From Valencia hispanica (lineage: Eukaryota; Chordata; Actinopteri; Cyprinodontiformes; Valenciidae), in the NCBI GenBank assembly GCA_963556495.2, contig OY747704.1, positions 36,279,501 through 36,343,500 of the forward strand: a stretch of DNA of 64,000 bases, read 5' to 3'. The translations under genes and the position numbers were made by a program. Of the stretch, positions 33,940 to 46,714 are shown piece by piece (positions within the stretch are counted from its first letter, which is position 1; every line of letters starts with the position of its first letter). The notes beneath the pieces were generated by a model. The model was not told where the DNA came from, made no database searches, and saw nothing but the letters and a program-made list of their open reading frames with translations.

Positions 33940-36739
33940 GGGAAATCAGTATACTTATACACAGACAGCAGCTGCAGTCAAGCAGTTAAAGCTACTCATT
34001 GATTAAATGTAATCTGCAGCAACCAGTAGATATTTTGTTCTGGCAGAAGATATAAAAATTAAATGAACACTTTAAGGGAAGCACTTCTTTATCAACTTTA
34101 TGGTGACAACACCTGCTCTCAACTCTGTGGTCTGACTGTTTACTCTCTGCTCTCTGTGTGTCTTATCTATGTCACTGCCTCATTTTTGGGCTATGGCTTC
34201 TCTTGAATCCAAAGGTTTAGATGTGTTCCATGCTGTTTTTGGCGAGTCAGAAGAAATCTGTCTTCCTTTACCCTATTCACTTCAATTGAACTCACCCAGA
34301 TTTCTTGAATAGATGATTGTTGTTGGAAAAGTGCTCACATTATGCTTTTTCACCACTTGTCAGATACACATCCATTACACAAAATCAAATATTTCAAGAT
34401 AACTGTATACTATGAAAAATGACAGTACATCAGAAAATGGTGCTCAAGATGAGATGTCATCATTCATACATGTTACCACCTTCTTTTAAGAGAGCCCTGG
34501 TTGCAAAGGCTTTTTTGTTATTGATTATGATTTATTGAGGTTTTATACTTTTATGGCTCTTATGGCTTTGATGGCAAGTTTCTTATTGCTTCAATTCATG
34601 AGAGTGATTCACAGGATACAAACATACATTTATTAGAGGTTCATGAAAGCTAAAGTTGTGGATTAAGTACTGAGGTCCTTGTTATGTTTCCAGACTTAAA
34701 CTAAAAGCTGTGTGCCATGGAGCTTAACTTTGAGATTTGATTTAGAGTTTAGCCTCCCATGAGCACCAATACTAATTCTTCATCTCTTGAAAACATTCCC
34801 AATAAATTGCAATTTGCACACAAACTAACAAGGGGGCCTTTTTGTTTCTAAAAAAACAAGGCAAAGCAAGTCTACCATGTAGTGGAATAAATAATAGATT
34901 GTCAGCACAGATGTGTTTTTTGTGTAAGGGTCAGTGTCAATGGTTAACTTTGGCTATTCTTAACATGTGCTTATTGTTAATAATCAGAGGTTCCTGGGGT
35001 AATAATGCAATGTGTGTCGAGGGGATAAGTGGGCAAACAGAGGGCTGGAGCAGCAGACGGCTGAGCAGACTGGAGAGGACTGCAAGGCAGAGAGTTGGAA
35101 GGAGGGAGTCTAGCGAAGCGAGCGGATGGCTGGCAAGCGGAAGACAGATGACTGGTGAGGCAAGGTGAGCATGGTGTGGTAGACTGGTGGTGGTGAGTGG
35201 GCTGGCAGAAGATTGGATCCAAAGGCAAGCAGAGCAGTTAAGCAGAGCAGAAATAGCAGGGGACGGCAGAAGGAATCTGAACACAAGTGAACAGTATTAG
35301 TTCAATCCTAAAAGTAGAAAAAAAACACATACAAGCACAGTGGTCCCAGTATCAGTACCGCTGCGGGAGTCAGAACAGTCTGGCAGAACGCCACTGTGGA
35401 CTGGGTTGGTTATTGTGCAGGTGATGAGCTGATGAGCCACAGGTGTGCAGCCTGACTGGTTTAGAGTCCACAGGGAGACAAAACAGAGAGTCATCCCTGA
35501 AACCCATACAGACACACAGGAGAAGTGAAAATAAGAGACAATGGCAAATAGTAGATGGGTGAAACCTGTCAAATAAATATTTTAATTAAAAAGGTTGACA
35601 GAGAAGTGAGCTAGTTCAAGGGAAGTTGCCATGTGATCCACAGTGTTGCTGTGAAAATTAAAGCTTTGATTAGACTTGGCAGGATGTTAGATGTTTCTTA
35701 AATGCCAGCTGCAAAGCAGATGTTCTTGGATTAGGAAGACTTTGCAAACGGAAGAAGAAAGGAAAGTTGACAACAACAGTAAGAACAAAAACGTTTTCAT
35801 ACATTGAAGTGATGCACAAAGCAAAACTGTGGATAAGACAAAAGTCCATCTAAACTGAGCTCAAAAACAGATTAAAGGCTTTGGTGCAAAGCTGTTGTTA
35901 TTAATTAATACCTTCCTATAAAATAAAAGTAAACAAAAAAATCTAAACCCCAAATATATGTTAGAAGAGCAACAAAAAAATGGTTATTCTCATCTGTTAA
36001 TATGCTCTGAATGCTCTAGTGTTTTAACTTTCTTTCCCTTCCAGCCTGATCCGTTCCACATCTGTCTCCTATAAAAGGCCTGACATGTACCTTGTAATTG
36101 GTTTTTAAATGACTATTCTCTGCTATCAGTGTATCGCAACACTTTAATCACCACTTATCAGGTAGAGCCACATGTTTCTATAAAGCATCATGACTTTAAA
36201 TAAAGGTAAGAGAGGAAGAATGATGGAAAGAATCCTAATATACATGGAGTTTAAGTGAAACAAAGAAATCAGCAATAAGAAGAAAATGAGAACTAGAAAA
36301 TGAGTATCCATTACCAATGAATTCTGATGAAGATGAGGGAACACTTATTTAACCAAGAGGAAGTTAGGATATCCTGGTAAATTAAATTTCTAATTTCAGT
36401 GGGTCTTTACTGGCAAGATAAAATATGAAAAGAAAAGAAGCTGTAGTGACACATAAATAAAGGTCATATGAAAAAGATTAGTTTTGGCTGTTGGATCCTT
36501 TGGTAGACTATTATATTTTACTATAATATATTTCAACTCAATCACTAATAGATACTCTACAGGTTTCAATACTGCACCAATTCTGAGATAGCAGAATTCT
36601 GATGGAGAGACAGTTGTTCTTTAAAAATAAAGGAGACAGATGAAAGAAGGGGAAAAAGCAAAGTGAGAAAATGAAAGGGTAGGGTCACTCTTGTTGAAAG
36701 ACCAAGACAAGTATGTGGTTTTTATTGTTAATTTCTACT
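33940..36739. other. No gene seen; GC-richer possible repeat at 34.98-35.55 kb
   Basis: The overlapping frames at 34842-35284 come from a purine-rich stretch ('ggagcagcagacggctgagcag') with repeated gagcaga/gcagagca strings. The following 35395-35530 ('gcaggtgatgagctgatgag', 'gagacaaaacagagagtca') resembles an interspersed fish repeat, but no second copy is in the window. Confidence 0.35.
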
Positions 36740-37135
36740 GTTTTTCCAGGATTATATTGCGCCAATTCACAACAGATGTCATTTCAAGGCACTTAATAAG
36801 AAGTAATTTCAATACATTTATACAAACATTCCAATCAGTTAAAAAGTTTCCTACTTAAGGAATCTCAGCAGATTGTGTCAGTCATTGGCGTGAGGTTGGG
36901 CAGACTTTCCAACCACAGCAATCCTTCAGCAATCCCTCATACTGAGCAAGCATATAGCGACGGTGGAGAGGAAAAACTCCCCTTTAACAGGAAGAAACCT
37001 CCTACAGAACCAGGCTCAGTAGGAGCGGCCATCTGCCATGACCGTCTGGGGGTTTGAGAAGACAGAGCAAAGACACAGAAGGAACAGAAGATCTGATATA
37101 AGAGAACTTTCGATGTTACAGAAAGTAAAAAGTTG
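36740..37135 (-). mobile_element. LINE 3'-end-like repeat, copy 2
   Basis: The reverse complement matches the plus-strand copy at 41480-41905, including 'aacccccagacgg', 'gcagatggccgc', 'ttcttcctgttaaagggga' and 'tgcttgctcagtatgaggga'. It also carries the extension 'ttatcaactttt...tactttctgtaacat' upstream. It directly abuts a V-SINE fragment at about 37140. Confidence 0.62.
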
Positions 37136-37139
37136 ATAA

Positions 37140-37295
37140 CCAGGTTGTTTGTCCTGTGTTTGTTTGTCTATGTTGCCCTGCGATGGACTGGGGACCTGTC
37201 CAGGGTGTTCCCTTACTATCTTGCTTGATGAATAGGCACCAGCCCCACCGCAGTCCTGGAGAGGATAGACAGATATAGATAATGGAGACATTTTA
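37140..37295 (+). mobile_element. V-SINE-type SINE, 3' part
   Basis: Contains 'ttgtttgtctatgttgccct', 'gcgatggactgg', 'gacctgtccagggtgt' and 'gatgaataggcaccagcc', ending in an imperfect gatagacagata tail. No tRNA-like head. Confidence 0.72.
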
Positions 37296-37389
37296 AGAGC
37301 AACTACACGTTTGTGTGAAATGTCTTAAAGCCATTAAATGTGGTTATTTTCTTTATTCTTAATTGACCTGTAGCGATTGTGTACATGCA

Positions 37390-37492
37390 CTGTTGTTTGT
37401 CATGTGCTTTGTGATGAACTGGGAACCTCTGTATGGTTAACCTTGCTGTTAGAGAAGGGTCAGAACAGATGCTGAAAAATGGATGAAAGACA
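37390..37492 (+). mobile_element. Second, more diverged V-SINE 3' fragment
   Basis: 'gtgatgaactgggaacctct' followed by 'gaacagatgctgaaaaatgg' follows the order of the preceding copy but at lower similarity, 100 bp downstream. Confidence 0.45.
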
Positions 37493-37499
37493 ACCCAGT

Positions 37500-38876
37500 T
37501 TTTTTATTTTTTATTCCTGTGTGGTTTGTTTAGATTTTTAGAGACTAATATTTAAGAATGTCCTTTAAAGACAGACTTTTTAACTTCTCTATGGAATAGT
37601 GGTTTTAGTATAACCATACATTTTTGTCACAGGTGATCTCATAATACTATGAAATTACATGCCTCATACCCAATGTAAATAATGCATGAGCTAAAAACAC
37701 TACGTAGGTACATTTCCTCTTCCTATTCTTTTGAAGTGCTGCCACAGGGAACTGCTAGCTGTTGTAATGGGTTCGTTCCATATAAAATCTTGTTGTGTAA
37801 AAGCACCTCAGATAATCTTTTGCTTCTTAAAATACTCAGATGGATATTACATTATTTCTACGATCATTAACTTGGTCACCTTTTACATTTGCTGAAGGGG
37901 AAATAAGAACCTTTCAGTAAATTGGTGTAAATATTAATATCCTCTGTGAATTTATGATCTTCAAAACTGAGAAATGCCTCCTGTGATGAGCTCAGTGATA
38001 ATACAAGACAATCTCGTTTCAAACTGAATCTTAAATTACACTGTATGTTCAATCAGAGAGAAGAATCTGTAATAAGCATTTGGCTTCTCATGAAGAAACC
38101 TACAATCGGCATTCCTCTGATGACCAAGGTGGAATTTAGCTCTAGAATTTTCAATGAGACCACGTGTGTGGTCATGAGCTTTTAAATGTGAATGAGCCAC
38201 AGAATGTGTAAACATCTTTAATAGCCTCTGCAATTTTTTTATCTCTTGTCTGAACTTATTACCACAGTATGTTATTAAACCAGCGAATGTGTGAGGGGGT
38301 CAGTGACACTTATTCAAGAACCTTTAAAGCATACTGTCACAAAAAAGATGAAATATTAGAGATGCTCCGAAAATTTGTTGGGGGCTTGCATTGGGTAAAT
38401 TTGGCCTTGACCATCTTGGTTCAGTGATTGATTGGTTGGAATCTAAAAATCTGATCTTTTTAATGATTAGTGAATGCATAACATACATAGATGGAAAAGA
38501 GCTGAGAACAACATTCTTGTTTTTGACGTTGTTACTGAGAAAAAAGTTTATCTAGTTTCAGTATCAGTATGGAGCCACAAAAGATCTTAGAGACTTCTTG
38601 GAAAGTAACTATGTTTTTTGGTGAGCCATATCAATTTTGCCTTTAGGCTGCTACTTTTAATCTAAGAGTGAGACCAGAGCAAATAACAAAAAAACTTTAA
38701 GTATCACATCAGTGTTGGTCTGTTTTATCCCCTTTAAGATGTTCACTTCTAATGCATAATACATTAGGGATGTTGGAAATGTTGTCTTTAAGAAATCTAA
38801 CAATTGAGTTTATCTGTCTACTTACTCTACAAGTGATAACCCCACAGACTCATGTTTTCAGTTAGTGATGCTAACT
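37500..38876. other. No gene seen
   Basis: AT-rich sequence. The minus-strand frame at 38036-38233 contains a His-rich HSHLKAHDH string but no zinc-finger spacing. No repeat was recognised. Confidence 0.45.
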
Positions 38877-38879
38877 GTA

Positions 38880-40122
38880 ATAAGATAAGATGGGAAATAC
38901 TTTATTGATCCCACGGGGGGAAATCCACATGCTACGGCAGCAAACATAACAAGAAAAGGAATAAGGTGCAGAAGTAAAAGACAGCAGAATAACACTGGTG
39001 GAAGATGAAATAAGTAGCATAAAATACAAAAAAATAGTTTACAAAAGGAACTGCAGATAAATAAATATAAATATACAATACGCAATGGGATATTGCACTG
39101 AGCAAGTGATAGTGATGAGCCAACAGAAGTTAAAGAGTGTAGTTATAGAGTCTCACAGCGGTGGGAATAAATTATCTGCGAAAATGATCTGTTTTGCATT
39201 GTGGAAGTTTTAACCGTCCGCTGAAGGAGCTGCTGAGAGCCTCCACAGTCAGGTGCGGCAGGTGAGAGGAGTTGTCTAAGATGGAGGTCAACTTCGCTAA
39301 CATCCTCCTCCCACTCACCTCGTCCACAGAGTCCAGCAGGCAGCCCAGGACCGAGCTGGCTCTCTTCACTACCCTGTCCAGTCTCTTCCTGTATCGATCC
39401 GAGCTGCCTGCATCCCAGCAAACCACAGCGAAGTGGATTATGGAGCCAGCAACAGAGTGATAAAAAGTCATTAGTAGATGGATGCTCACTCACCAGTTCA
39501 ATTTATTGTTAAAGTGAACACCCAGGTACGTTAAGGTATCTACAACCTTAATGTCCAAGCCCTGTATGTTTACTGGAGTATGAGGTGGTGTGTTTCTCTG
39601 GAAGTCGATCAATCACCATCTTCTTTGTCTTACTGGTGTTCAAGTGCAGGTGGTTTTGCTCACACCAGTCCATAACACCCCTTATGACCGACCTATATTC
39701 CAGATCGTTCCCCACAGCCGACAATGGCTGAGTCATCGGAGAACCTCTGTAGGTGACAGCTGCTGATGTTGTAAGTAAAGTCCGAGGTGTAGAGGGTAAA
39801 GAGGAAAGGTGAGAGTACTGCACCCTGTGGTGCTCCTGTGCTGCACACAGCCATCTCAAACACACAGTTACACAACCTCACGTACTGAAGCATGTTGGTG
39901 AGGTAGTTGGTGATCCATGAGGTCAGATGTTCATCCACTCCTGCTCCTCTCAGCTTCCGCTGCAGTTGACTGGACTGGATGTTGTTAAAAGCTCTGAGAA
40001 GTCAAAGAACATGACTCTCACAGCATTCCTAGGCATCTCCAGATGAGCCAGTGCCCAATCCAGCAGGTAGATGACTATGTCGTCTACCACCATGTTTGGT
40101 CTGTAGGCGAACTGCAGTGGTA
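38880..40122 (-). pseudogene. Rex1/Babar-like LINE, RT C-terminal half and 3' end
   Basis: The 3' end on the minus strand is at 38880, with a 'cttatcttat' type tail and 'gatcaataaagtatttccc'. Moving 5' (rightwards), the frames give IIHFAVVCWDAGSSD and LTSILDNSSHLPH (39172-39489), then TKKMVIDRL, SAVGNDLEYRS, and GAPQGAVLSPFLFTLYTSDF with SDDSAIV (about 39720-39860), the Y/S-D-D catalytic region. LTSWITNYLTN follows at about 39905-39935. The 5' end is cut at about 40122, inside the reverse transcriptase. Frameshifts near 39500, 39700 and 39960 kill the frame. It is the same family as the longer copy at 46.7-49.85 kb. The Rex1/Babar name is from memory; the CR1/jockey-type RT is clear. Confidence 0.82.
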
Positions 40123-40214
40123 ATTAATATTAATTGTGTTAACTGCTAGAATAAAACTATAAAGAGAGCTTAAAATGTCAACTTAGTAGTCATCTTGTAT
40201 TTGTTTTGAAATAG

Positions 40215-40430
40215 AATACTATCAAAGTATTCACACCGTCATTTTTTACAGAATCACTCTAAATTCAATTTGAGTATAATTTTATTCAATACATATACAG
40301 AAAATGGCTCATATTGACAAAGTGAAAAAAAACATTTCGACATTTTGTTAATGTTGGGTAAATGAACAATAAATAGTCATGTGGAAGAAAAAATGAAACC
40401 ATATGAAATATTCAATTCTGTATTAATAAA
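40215..40430. mobile_element. Possible Tc1/mariner terminal segment
   Basis: 'aaagtattcacacc', 'atggctcatattgacaaagtg' and 'acattttgttaatgttg' in this order resemble the end of a fish Tc1-like element, at low similarity. No partner end or transposase was found. Sequence up to 41390 holds nothing else I recognise. Confidence 0.35.
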
Positions 40431-41399
40431 TTATCATATATTGATGTCTCTAATTATTTTAATCCTGTATAAGGAATTAATTCTAATGGCCTCAAGCAAG
40501 AAAAAAATAGCCTTGATTTGCACAACAAACAAAATATATCAACAAAAATATGTTTTGTAGTTGAGAAAAAAGTTAGAAAGTCATACCCCTAAAAGTTTGT
40601 TACTTTCTTTCTCTGAGATGCTTCTTTTAGTCTTCTACCAAACTCTGACATAGGTCTGAGGTAAATTTTCCTCACTACTCACTTTTAGCTGTAAGAAGTC
40701 AGATCTACAGCCCATTTCAAATCACCCCACAGTGTTATAGTGCAAAGAAAAAACAACGTATTCTTTCTTTCAGGGTTATTGATTTTTTTATTTGGTAGCT
40801 AGATTATATGCACACAAGAGGGCAGTGTTGTGCCAGAAGCAATAGGTGTGGTTACCTGGTGTTCGGGTAGAGAGAGGTTTGAATATTGACAGCAAGATAC
40901 TCGTTTGCTTTTGTTTGGCTTCATTTTTATTGCTCAGTGTTTGACACCCATATCAGTTGTCTGCTCCTTTAGTCTGTTTTGAGGCATTTGCTCTTCTTGC
41001 CACACCTGTCATCCAGTAATTCTTATCCTAATATTACAAAAATACATCAAACCAGCATATACACTAAAGAAACAATACATTGTCTTAACACAGTTAAGCA
41101 AAAAAATTGTATTACTATTTATAATTACATCTAACTTTATAGCTACTTAAGATTATATTTATATCTCCGTTCAAGTAAAACCAACACAACAAAGAAAAAA
41201 GCCTTTGTTACAAATAAAAAAAACAATGAAGACAATGCACTTGTCAACTTTGTGTGAATGTCAACTTTAAAATTATTTCTGTAAATGTTTCTGCTATAAA
41301 GCAAAAATAGGATTAGGTAGCTAATAAACACATGCTAACCAAATTGATTATCTGTTGTCTTTTAGCTACTTTAAAGTTAGCATGTAACACTATCCTGCT

Positions 41400-41908
41400 T
41401 AATATCCTGCTTAGCTACAATGCCGTTTGGACGGGGGGCATCGACTGGGATGATGGTCTCGGTGGCTGAACATCCCCCGTCTCCTGTTATCAACTTTTCA
41501 CTTTCTTTAACATAGAAAGTACTCTAATATCAGATCTTCTGTTATTTCTGTGTCTCTGCTCTGTCTTCTTAAACCCCCAGACGGCAGATGGCCGCTTGCA
41601 CTGAGCCAGGTTCTGCTGGAGATTTCTTCCTGTTAAAGGGGAGTTTTTCCTCTCCACTGTCGCTACATGCTTGCTCAGTATGAGGGATTAATGAGGGATT
41701 GCTGTGGTTGGAATTCTGCATCAATGGGACGCGACTTCAAGTCAATGACTCAATGCAATCTGCTGGGATTCCTTACATAGGAAACTAACTCAAACTTTAA
41801 ACTAATTGGAATGTTGGTATGATTGTATTGAAATGACTTTTCTTATAAAGTGCCTTGAGATTACATCTGTTGTGAATCTGCGCTATATAAATAAACTGAA
41901 TTAAATTA
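41400..41908 (+). mobile_element. LINE 3'-end-like repeat, copy 3 (longest)
   Basis: This is the most complete of three copies. It has 'gacggggggcatcgactgg' at 41430, 'ttatcaacttttcac' at 41488, the 'cccccagacggcagatggcc' block at 41574 and 'ttcttcctgttaaagggga' at 41625. It ends 'gcgctatataaataaactga' and an 'attaaattaa' tail at about 41908. It has no coding sequence and is probably the 3' UTR of a CR1/L2-group LINE, though the attached RT is missing in all copies. Confidence 0.65.
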
Positions 41909-41919
41909 ACCTAATTTCA

Positions 41920-42845
41920 GTGCACTTTATTTTCATGTGTTAAATATTTCCTTAGACTCTGTTTGATACCCCTTGCCACTTTTAAACAAGCGCATAAAAT
42001 TTTAAAATGTATATATATTTTACAGTTCAATAAAAACATAAAATCTGAATGTTCAAAGATTTTGTACATAAGTAATCTCATTAAATGCAAATTTCTTCCT
42101 TCATCATTCACTGCCAAACCATAAAAACACAACCTGGCATGTAAACCTTAGCTACATACATAAGAAATAAATGCATGTAAGATGTAGTGGCAATGAGACA
42201 ATATATTAGAAACAATATGTTTTTTCCTGAATGTGTTTTTTTTTCAATAGTACAAATCTGTCTTCAGTTGTAAGTCTCTTTTGTCTTAGAGATGTAATAT
42301 GGCTATCTCGCCAGGTTTTAATTTCCAATATTTCCCTTACTTGATGGAGCTCAGGCCCGCTCACCTATTTACGTAGGCCGGAGTACTTTAATAATTTGTG
42401 ATCTTCTCTAAACTGCAGTTAATTTCTACTTTGAGCCACAAAGAGAAATCAAACTGAAAACGGTTAGTGTGAATACGACAAAAGTGAAGAACAAGGGGCA
42501 CCTAATGGAGAGAAAAAAACAAACAAACCGAGATGATTATTTCTGCTCTCTAAACAGCAAGCACAAACACAGAGCCACACGCAAGTAAAAAGTTATTTTA
42601 TGAGACCCACCTTCCCACCCCCCTTTTTTGATTATTCCATGTGGTTGAGCAAAAAGTGCTAAAAGCATTCGGGTTTGTCATATGTCTCCACAGATATATG
42701 TGGTTGAATGCATGTTTTGTTGTTTGTCTGTTTCCATTTATTGAGTTCCCACAGGGATCTTCAGAGAGAGGGTTAGACAACACTAATTTCCAAACCCCTG
42801 TCATTTATTAACTTTGTGCCTGTGTTGTATGTGTCCTTGTGTGCA

Positions 42846-42877
<32 letters not shown>

Positions 42878-45130
42878 GATGCAGGCACAAACCACTGCAC
42901 TGCAGACATTCTTACAGTTTAAAGCACCCCCTTGTGAGCCACATGCTGCCATCATTACTTAAAGCTTGGACTGGTTCAGTTGCCAGCTCTAACCATTGAG
43001 TGGTAGACATAATGCCTTGCGGGGTCTTTTAACTTCACAATTGGTTGTCCCAGTTCTGTCAGCGCACAATATTACTGAGAGTGAACAAAACATACATGAC
43101 TTTGTGTATATCTATGGCCGAACATTCCCTGAATTATCATCCTGGAGTGTGATTTTTTTTTTCTGTGTTTTTAATGATGTTGAAAGATGTCATGGGAGAG
43201 AAGGCTGTCCTGTTTATTGATGGTCTATTTAGTATTTAAGCTATTGACTTCTCAGGACAGGAACCATGCGAAAGAGAATATCGGCCAGTTTTCTCAGTTG
43301 AAGAAAAGCCAATTCATGTGCATATAAATCATAGACATATCCAAAAGTTCTGCAGTTTTTCTTCTCTTCCCCAAAAAAGCATGTATTCTCCTCTTATTTA
43401 GTTCTACAACCATGTTTTAGAGGTTTCGTTCACTGAGAAACAGTGTAAACGTTTTTTTTTAATAATACGATTGGTCCCTCTGAGTTGCATATGCATGCTG
43501 CACGTGAACATTTTCTCCAACCCATGTTGCCTGTATTAGCTGCAGACAGGAAATAGACAGCAAAAACAGGGGCGAGTCAGAAAAAGTCAGTCCCTTCTAC
43601 TTCACAGGGAAAATTGTTATTCATGGTCTTGCCTACCTTGGCTTATGACCGCCCAATGTAAGGCTGTATTGATTTTGCGGCCAGGAGAGAGCAGAGCGAG
43701 TCTCTGCTAGTGGAAGCTAACCATTAACAACTCCACAACATGGCGGACTTGTGGAGATAACACATCAACATTGCATTTTTTTCCCAAGAAAGAATAGCTG
43801 AAGAAGAAATGGTTGGAATCTGTCATTAGAACACCACCAGCAAAGTTTAATGCTAAGTTAGTTATTTGTTTGAAGGTAGCGCTAGTCGTGTTGCTGTTTG
43901 CCAATCAGAGGCGAAAAATTTGCATATCATGAACATTAATGAGTAAGAATGGTGATCCTGTTGTTTTCCATCCAACCACTCCTGCAACAAACTTCAACCC
44001 CCTGAAACAGGAACTCGAGAGCATTTTTTTCCACAAAAAAAAGGCATTCATCCATACTAAAGAGCACAGCAACTTTATTGAAAGAATTATTGAAGGAGAC
44101 TTTTAACATCTCATGTGAGTTGTTCTTTTTGGGTTAGACTGCCCATATAACTGATTCGTGCCTGGATAATTTAAGCAGGCTTTGTGAACCCAAATATAGG
44201 TAACAGTTTCTCCTGTTCGACGTGCCCCTTTGGTAATTACCAACACTTTGCCAGCTTCACTTCATACCCATAAGGATTCCCATAAGTTTTAGACTGAAAT
44301 GTAATCTGTTGTCCCTTTTCTTAGCACTGTTGTCTTTTTTCGTAGCAATGTTTTGCTTGGTTTCTGTCATTAAAATTCTTCCCTCACACTCCAAGCTCAA
44401 ATCACAGTGACCACTGTCACCTCCAGGTAAAACACTGGCTATTGATTGGATGGAAATAAACCAAAATAAAAAAACATCCCTTAACATTTAAGAAAATATG
44501 CATCTCATGATAAGCAGTACAACCTGCCTGGATGGTTTTTCCTCCATACTGTGTAAGTCTGTAACAAAACAAAATAAGCAACTTGTTAGGTTGCCACTCT
44601 CCTTCTCTTTTTAGATACTGTTTTAAATCATGAACAAGTGAAGGCAGAGGAAGATGTTTTCCCTTTTGCCTATAGCATTATTCTTCAGGCTTAACGAGTA
44701 CCTAACACCAACCTGACAGCCAGATCTAAGTATATTGGGAAGAGAGCCTGCAAGCTAGATGAGCCCCTTTGACTTTGCATTGTCTTGCAGATAGTGATTG
44801 CGATGTGTAGTACAGCTGGACAGTGATAGACACTGATGTGCATTTCATTCACTACTGCCATATGTTCTCCATTGTCTTGTTAAACCTCATTTGCAGCAAA
44901 GCAGAAAAACATGAAGAGAGACAAAAACCAAACATCACATGGGACCTTTGTTAGGTATTGTAATTTAAAGGCAATCTCTTAGTATTAGATTACTTAAAAA
45001 TGTTGAATTCTTACTTTCAACACCCTTTGCTTATGCTATCTATATAATTTGTGTTATGCAAAATAAATAAATACTTGGACTGGAAAAGGAATTTGTGATA
45101 TCTTATCACTAAGACAAGATAAATCACTAA
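41920..45130. other. No gene seen: 3.2 kb
   Basis: Includes a (GT)n run at 42849-42877. A segment at about 43650-43960 has 'gccaatcag' followed by 'atttgcatatcatgaa', which looks like repeat-derived regulatory motifs. Short frames on both strands are not recognisable. Confidence 0.42.
42849..42877. repeat. (GT)n microsatellite
   Basis: An uninterrupted GT run of about 29 bases. The HTHTHT and CVCVCV frames around it are artefacts. Confidence 0.97.
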
Positions 45131-45132
45131 GC

Positions 45133-45436
45133 TGAAAGCAGCTTTCAGTTTCTATGCTCCTCTAATCTGGAACAAACTTCCAGACAATTGCAAAGCTGCT
45201 GAAACACTGAGTTCTTTTAAATCACAACTAAAAATGTCTCTGTTTAGAGCTGCCTTTGAGTAATGCTTTGATGTATCATATGTTTTGTGTATGCTGCTTG
45301 CTTTATTGCTGTTTTTACTTTATATGCTTTGTCTGTGTTTTACTGCTATTTTATTTTACCCCTTAATCATGTAAAGCACATTGTATTACCTTGTTGTTGA
45401 AAGTGTGCTATACAAATAAAATTTCCTTGCCTTATT
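45133..45436 (+). pseudogene. L2-type LINE, last codons and 3' UTR
   Basis: Translation gives LWNKLPDNCKAAETLSSFKS, then LFRAAFE and a stop, followed by a 3' UTR ending 'acaaataaaatttccttgcc'. It matches the end of the L2 copies at 12.1-13.4 and 56.3-57.1 kb. A typical severe 5' truncation. Confidence 0.9.
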
Positions 45437-45439
45437 TTT

Positions 45440-46654
45440 ACAAATTATTTTGTACTTTATTGTGTCAGTTTCAGAAACCTTCTCCAGAAATCCCAATTTT
45501 TAAACCTTTAAAGGTAAGCCTTATCATACTACAAAAAGACAGATCACAAACAAACGTTTACCATATTATTTCTTTAATTTTACACACAAAAAAAATTTGT
45601 TTGAATTTATTTTTGATTTGCAAAAGTTTATGTCCTGCGGATGTCCTGGGGATGCAAATTGAATTAGTAAGTAAAAGAGGACTCCCATGTAGTGGTAACA
45701 TTAGCTAAATCCCTTTTTTTTTCTCTTCCTTATCTGCCTGAAAGCTGACATGTCACACTCTGCATGTCACTGTATGTTATGAATATGACACTGGATAAAA
45801 CAGAATACTTTATTTTGGTTGAACTTTTTAAAATAGCTCAAGCTTTAAACATATTTTTGTCATGGATTTTGTGAAGGGCTTCTTTTTCAGTTTTGATTAT
45901 AAAAAAAATAATTAGATTTGCTTTTTCAATTCACAAAAATGGCATTTTATTCCACCAATGATATTTGGTGGATAGTTTCATGATGATAGTTGGAAAATAT
46001 GTGTTTTACTGTTCATAGATTTATATATTTCAGTGTCTTGAGGCTGTTTTGGCTTTTTGCTTAGAGCTGGAATGGACGGAGTTTGTTTCTGTCTGAATAG
46101 ATAAGAGGAAGCTGCTTACATCCCCCTCTTATCACTCAGCTCAGGGCTAATATCCCTTTTATTTTTTTTCTGCCTTTCACTTATCGTCACCGTTTGTTGT
46201 TAGTGGATGGAGAGGGGGTTCTGCAGCTTTTTCTCTTTCTTGCCCTGCATCAGTGCCAAAGTACATCAAGTCAACATCAAATGTTGCTTAAGGATGTCTT
46301 GAACACTAAATTCCTGTTGTTGTTTTCAGAGTGCAGAACAATATTTGGGAAATTATGTTAATATATCATTAATTCAAGCTTTGTGTGTCATAGTAACATG
46401 TGTGAGGTTTGATTTCTTATGTTACGCACACATACATGCACACAGAGCAACTGTTGTCATCTGATGGTACAACAAGGGGAGAAGGGATCAACAACCTAGA
46501 TTTGTTTTGATAACTTTTCTGTTAAATTTTCTGGTAACTTCCCCTTGTATGATCTTTGATGGCCTGGAATTCATTTCTTTGTGATATCTGGTGAGAGAAA
46601 TTGATTTCTTCTCAACTGTGTGCTGTGCTATTCCTGTCTTCCTGCTCTTCAGTT
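45440..46654. other. No gene seen
   Basis: AT-rich sequence. The 105-codon frame at 45391-45708 starts inside the L2 tail and shows no domain. Confidence 0.45.
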
Positions 46655-46714
46655 CAATTCAAAAATACTTTATTGATCCCAGAGGGAAATTAATTGTTGT
46701 TGTAGCTCATAGAT

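Noticed and set aside
34842..35284. Overlapping 108- and 115-codon frames on opposite strands
   Set aside because: Both arise from a purine-rich, locally repetitive stretch that keeps both strands free of stops; no domain or homologous feature was seen.
38036..38233. His-rich minus-strand frame as a zinc finger
   Set aside because: No C2H2 spacing is present; the His residues come from one short string.
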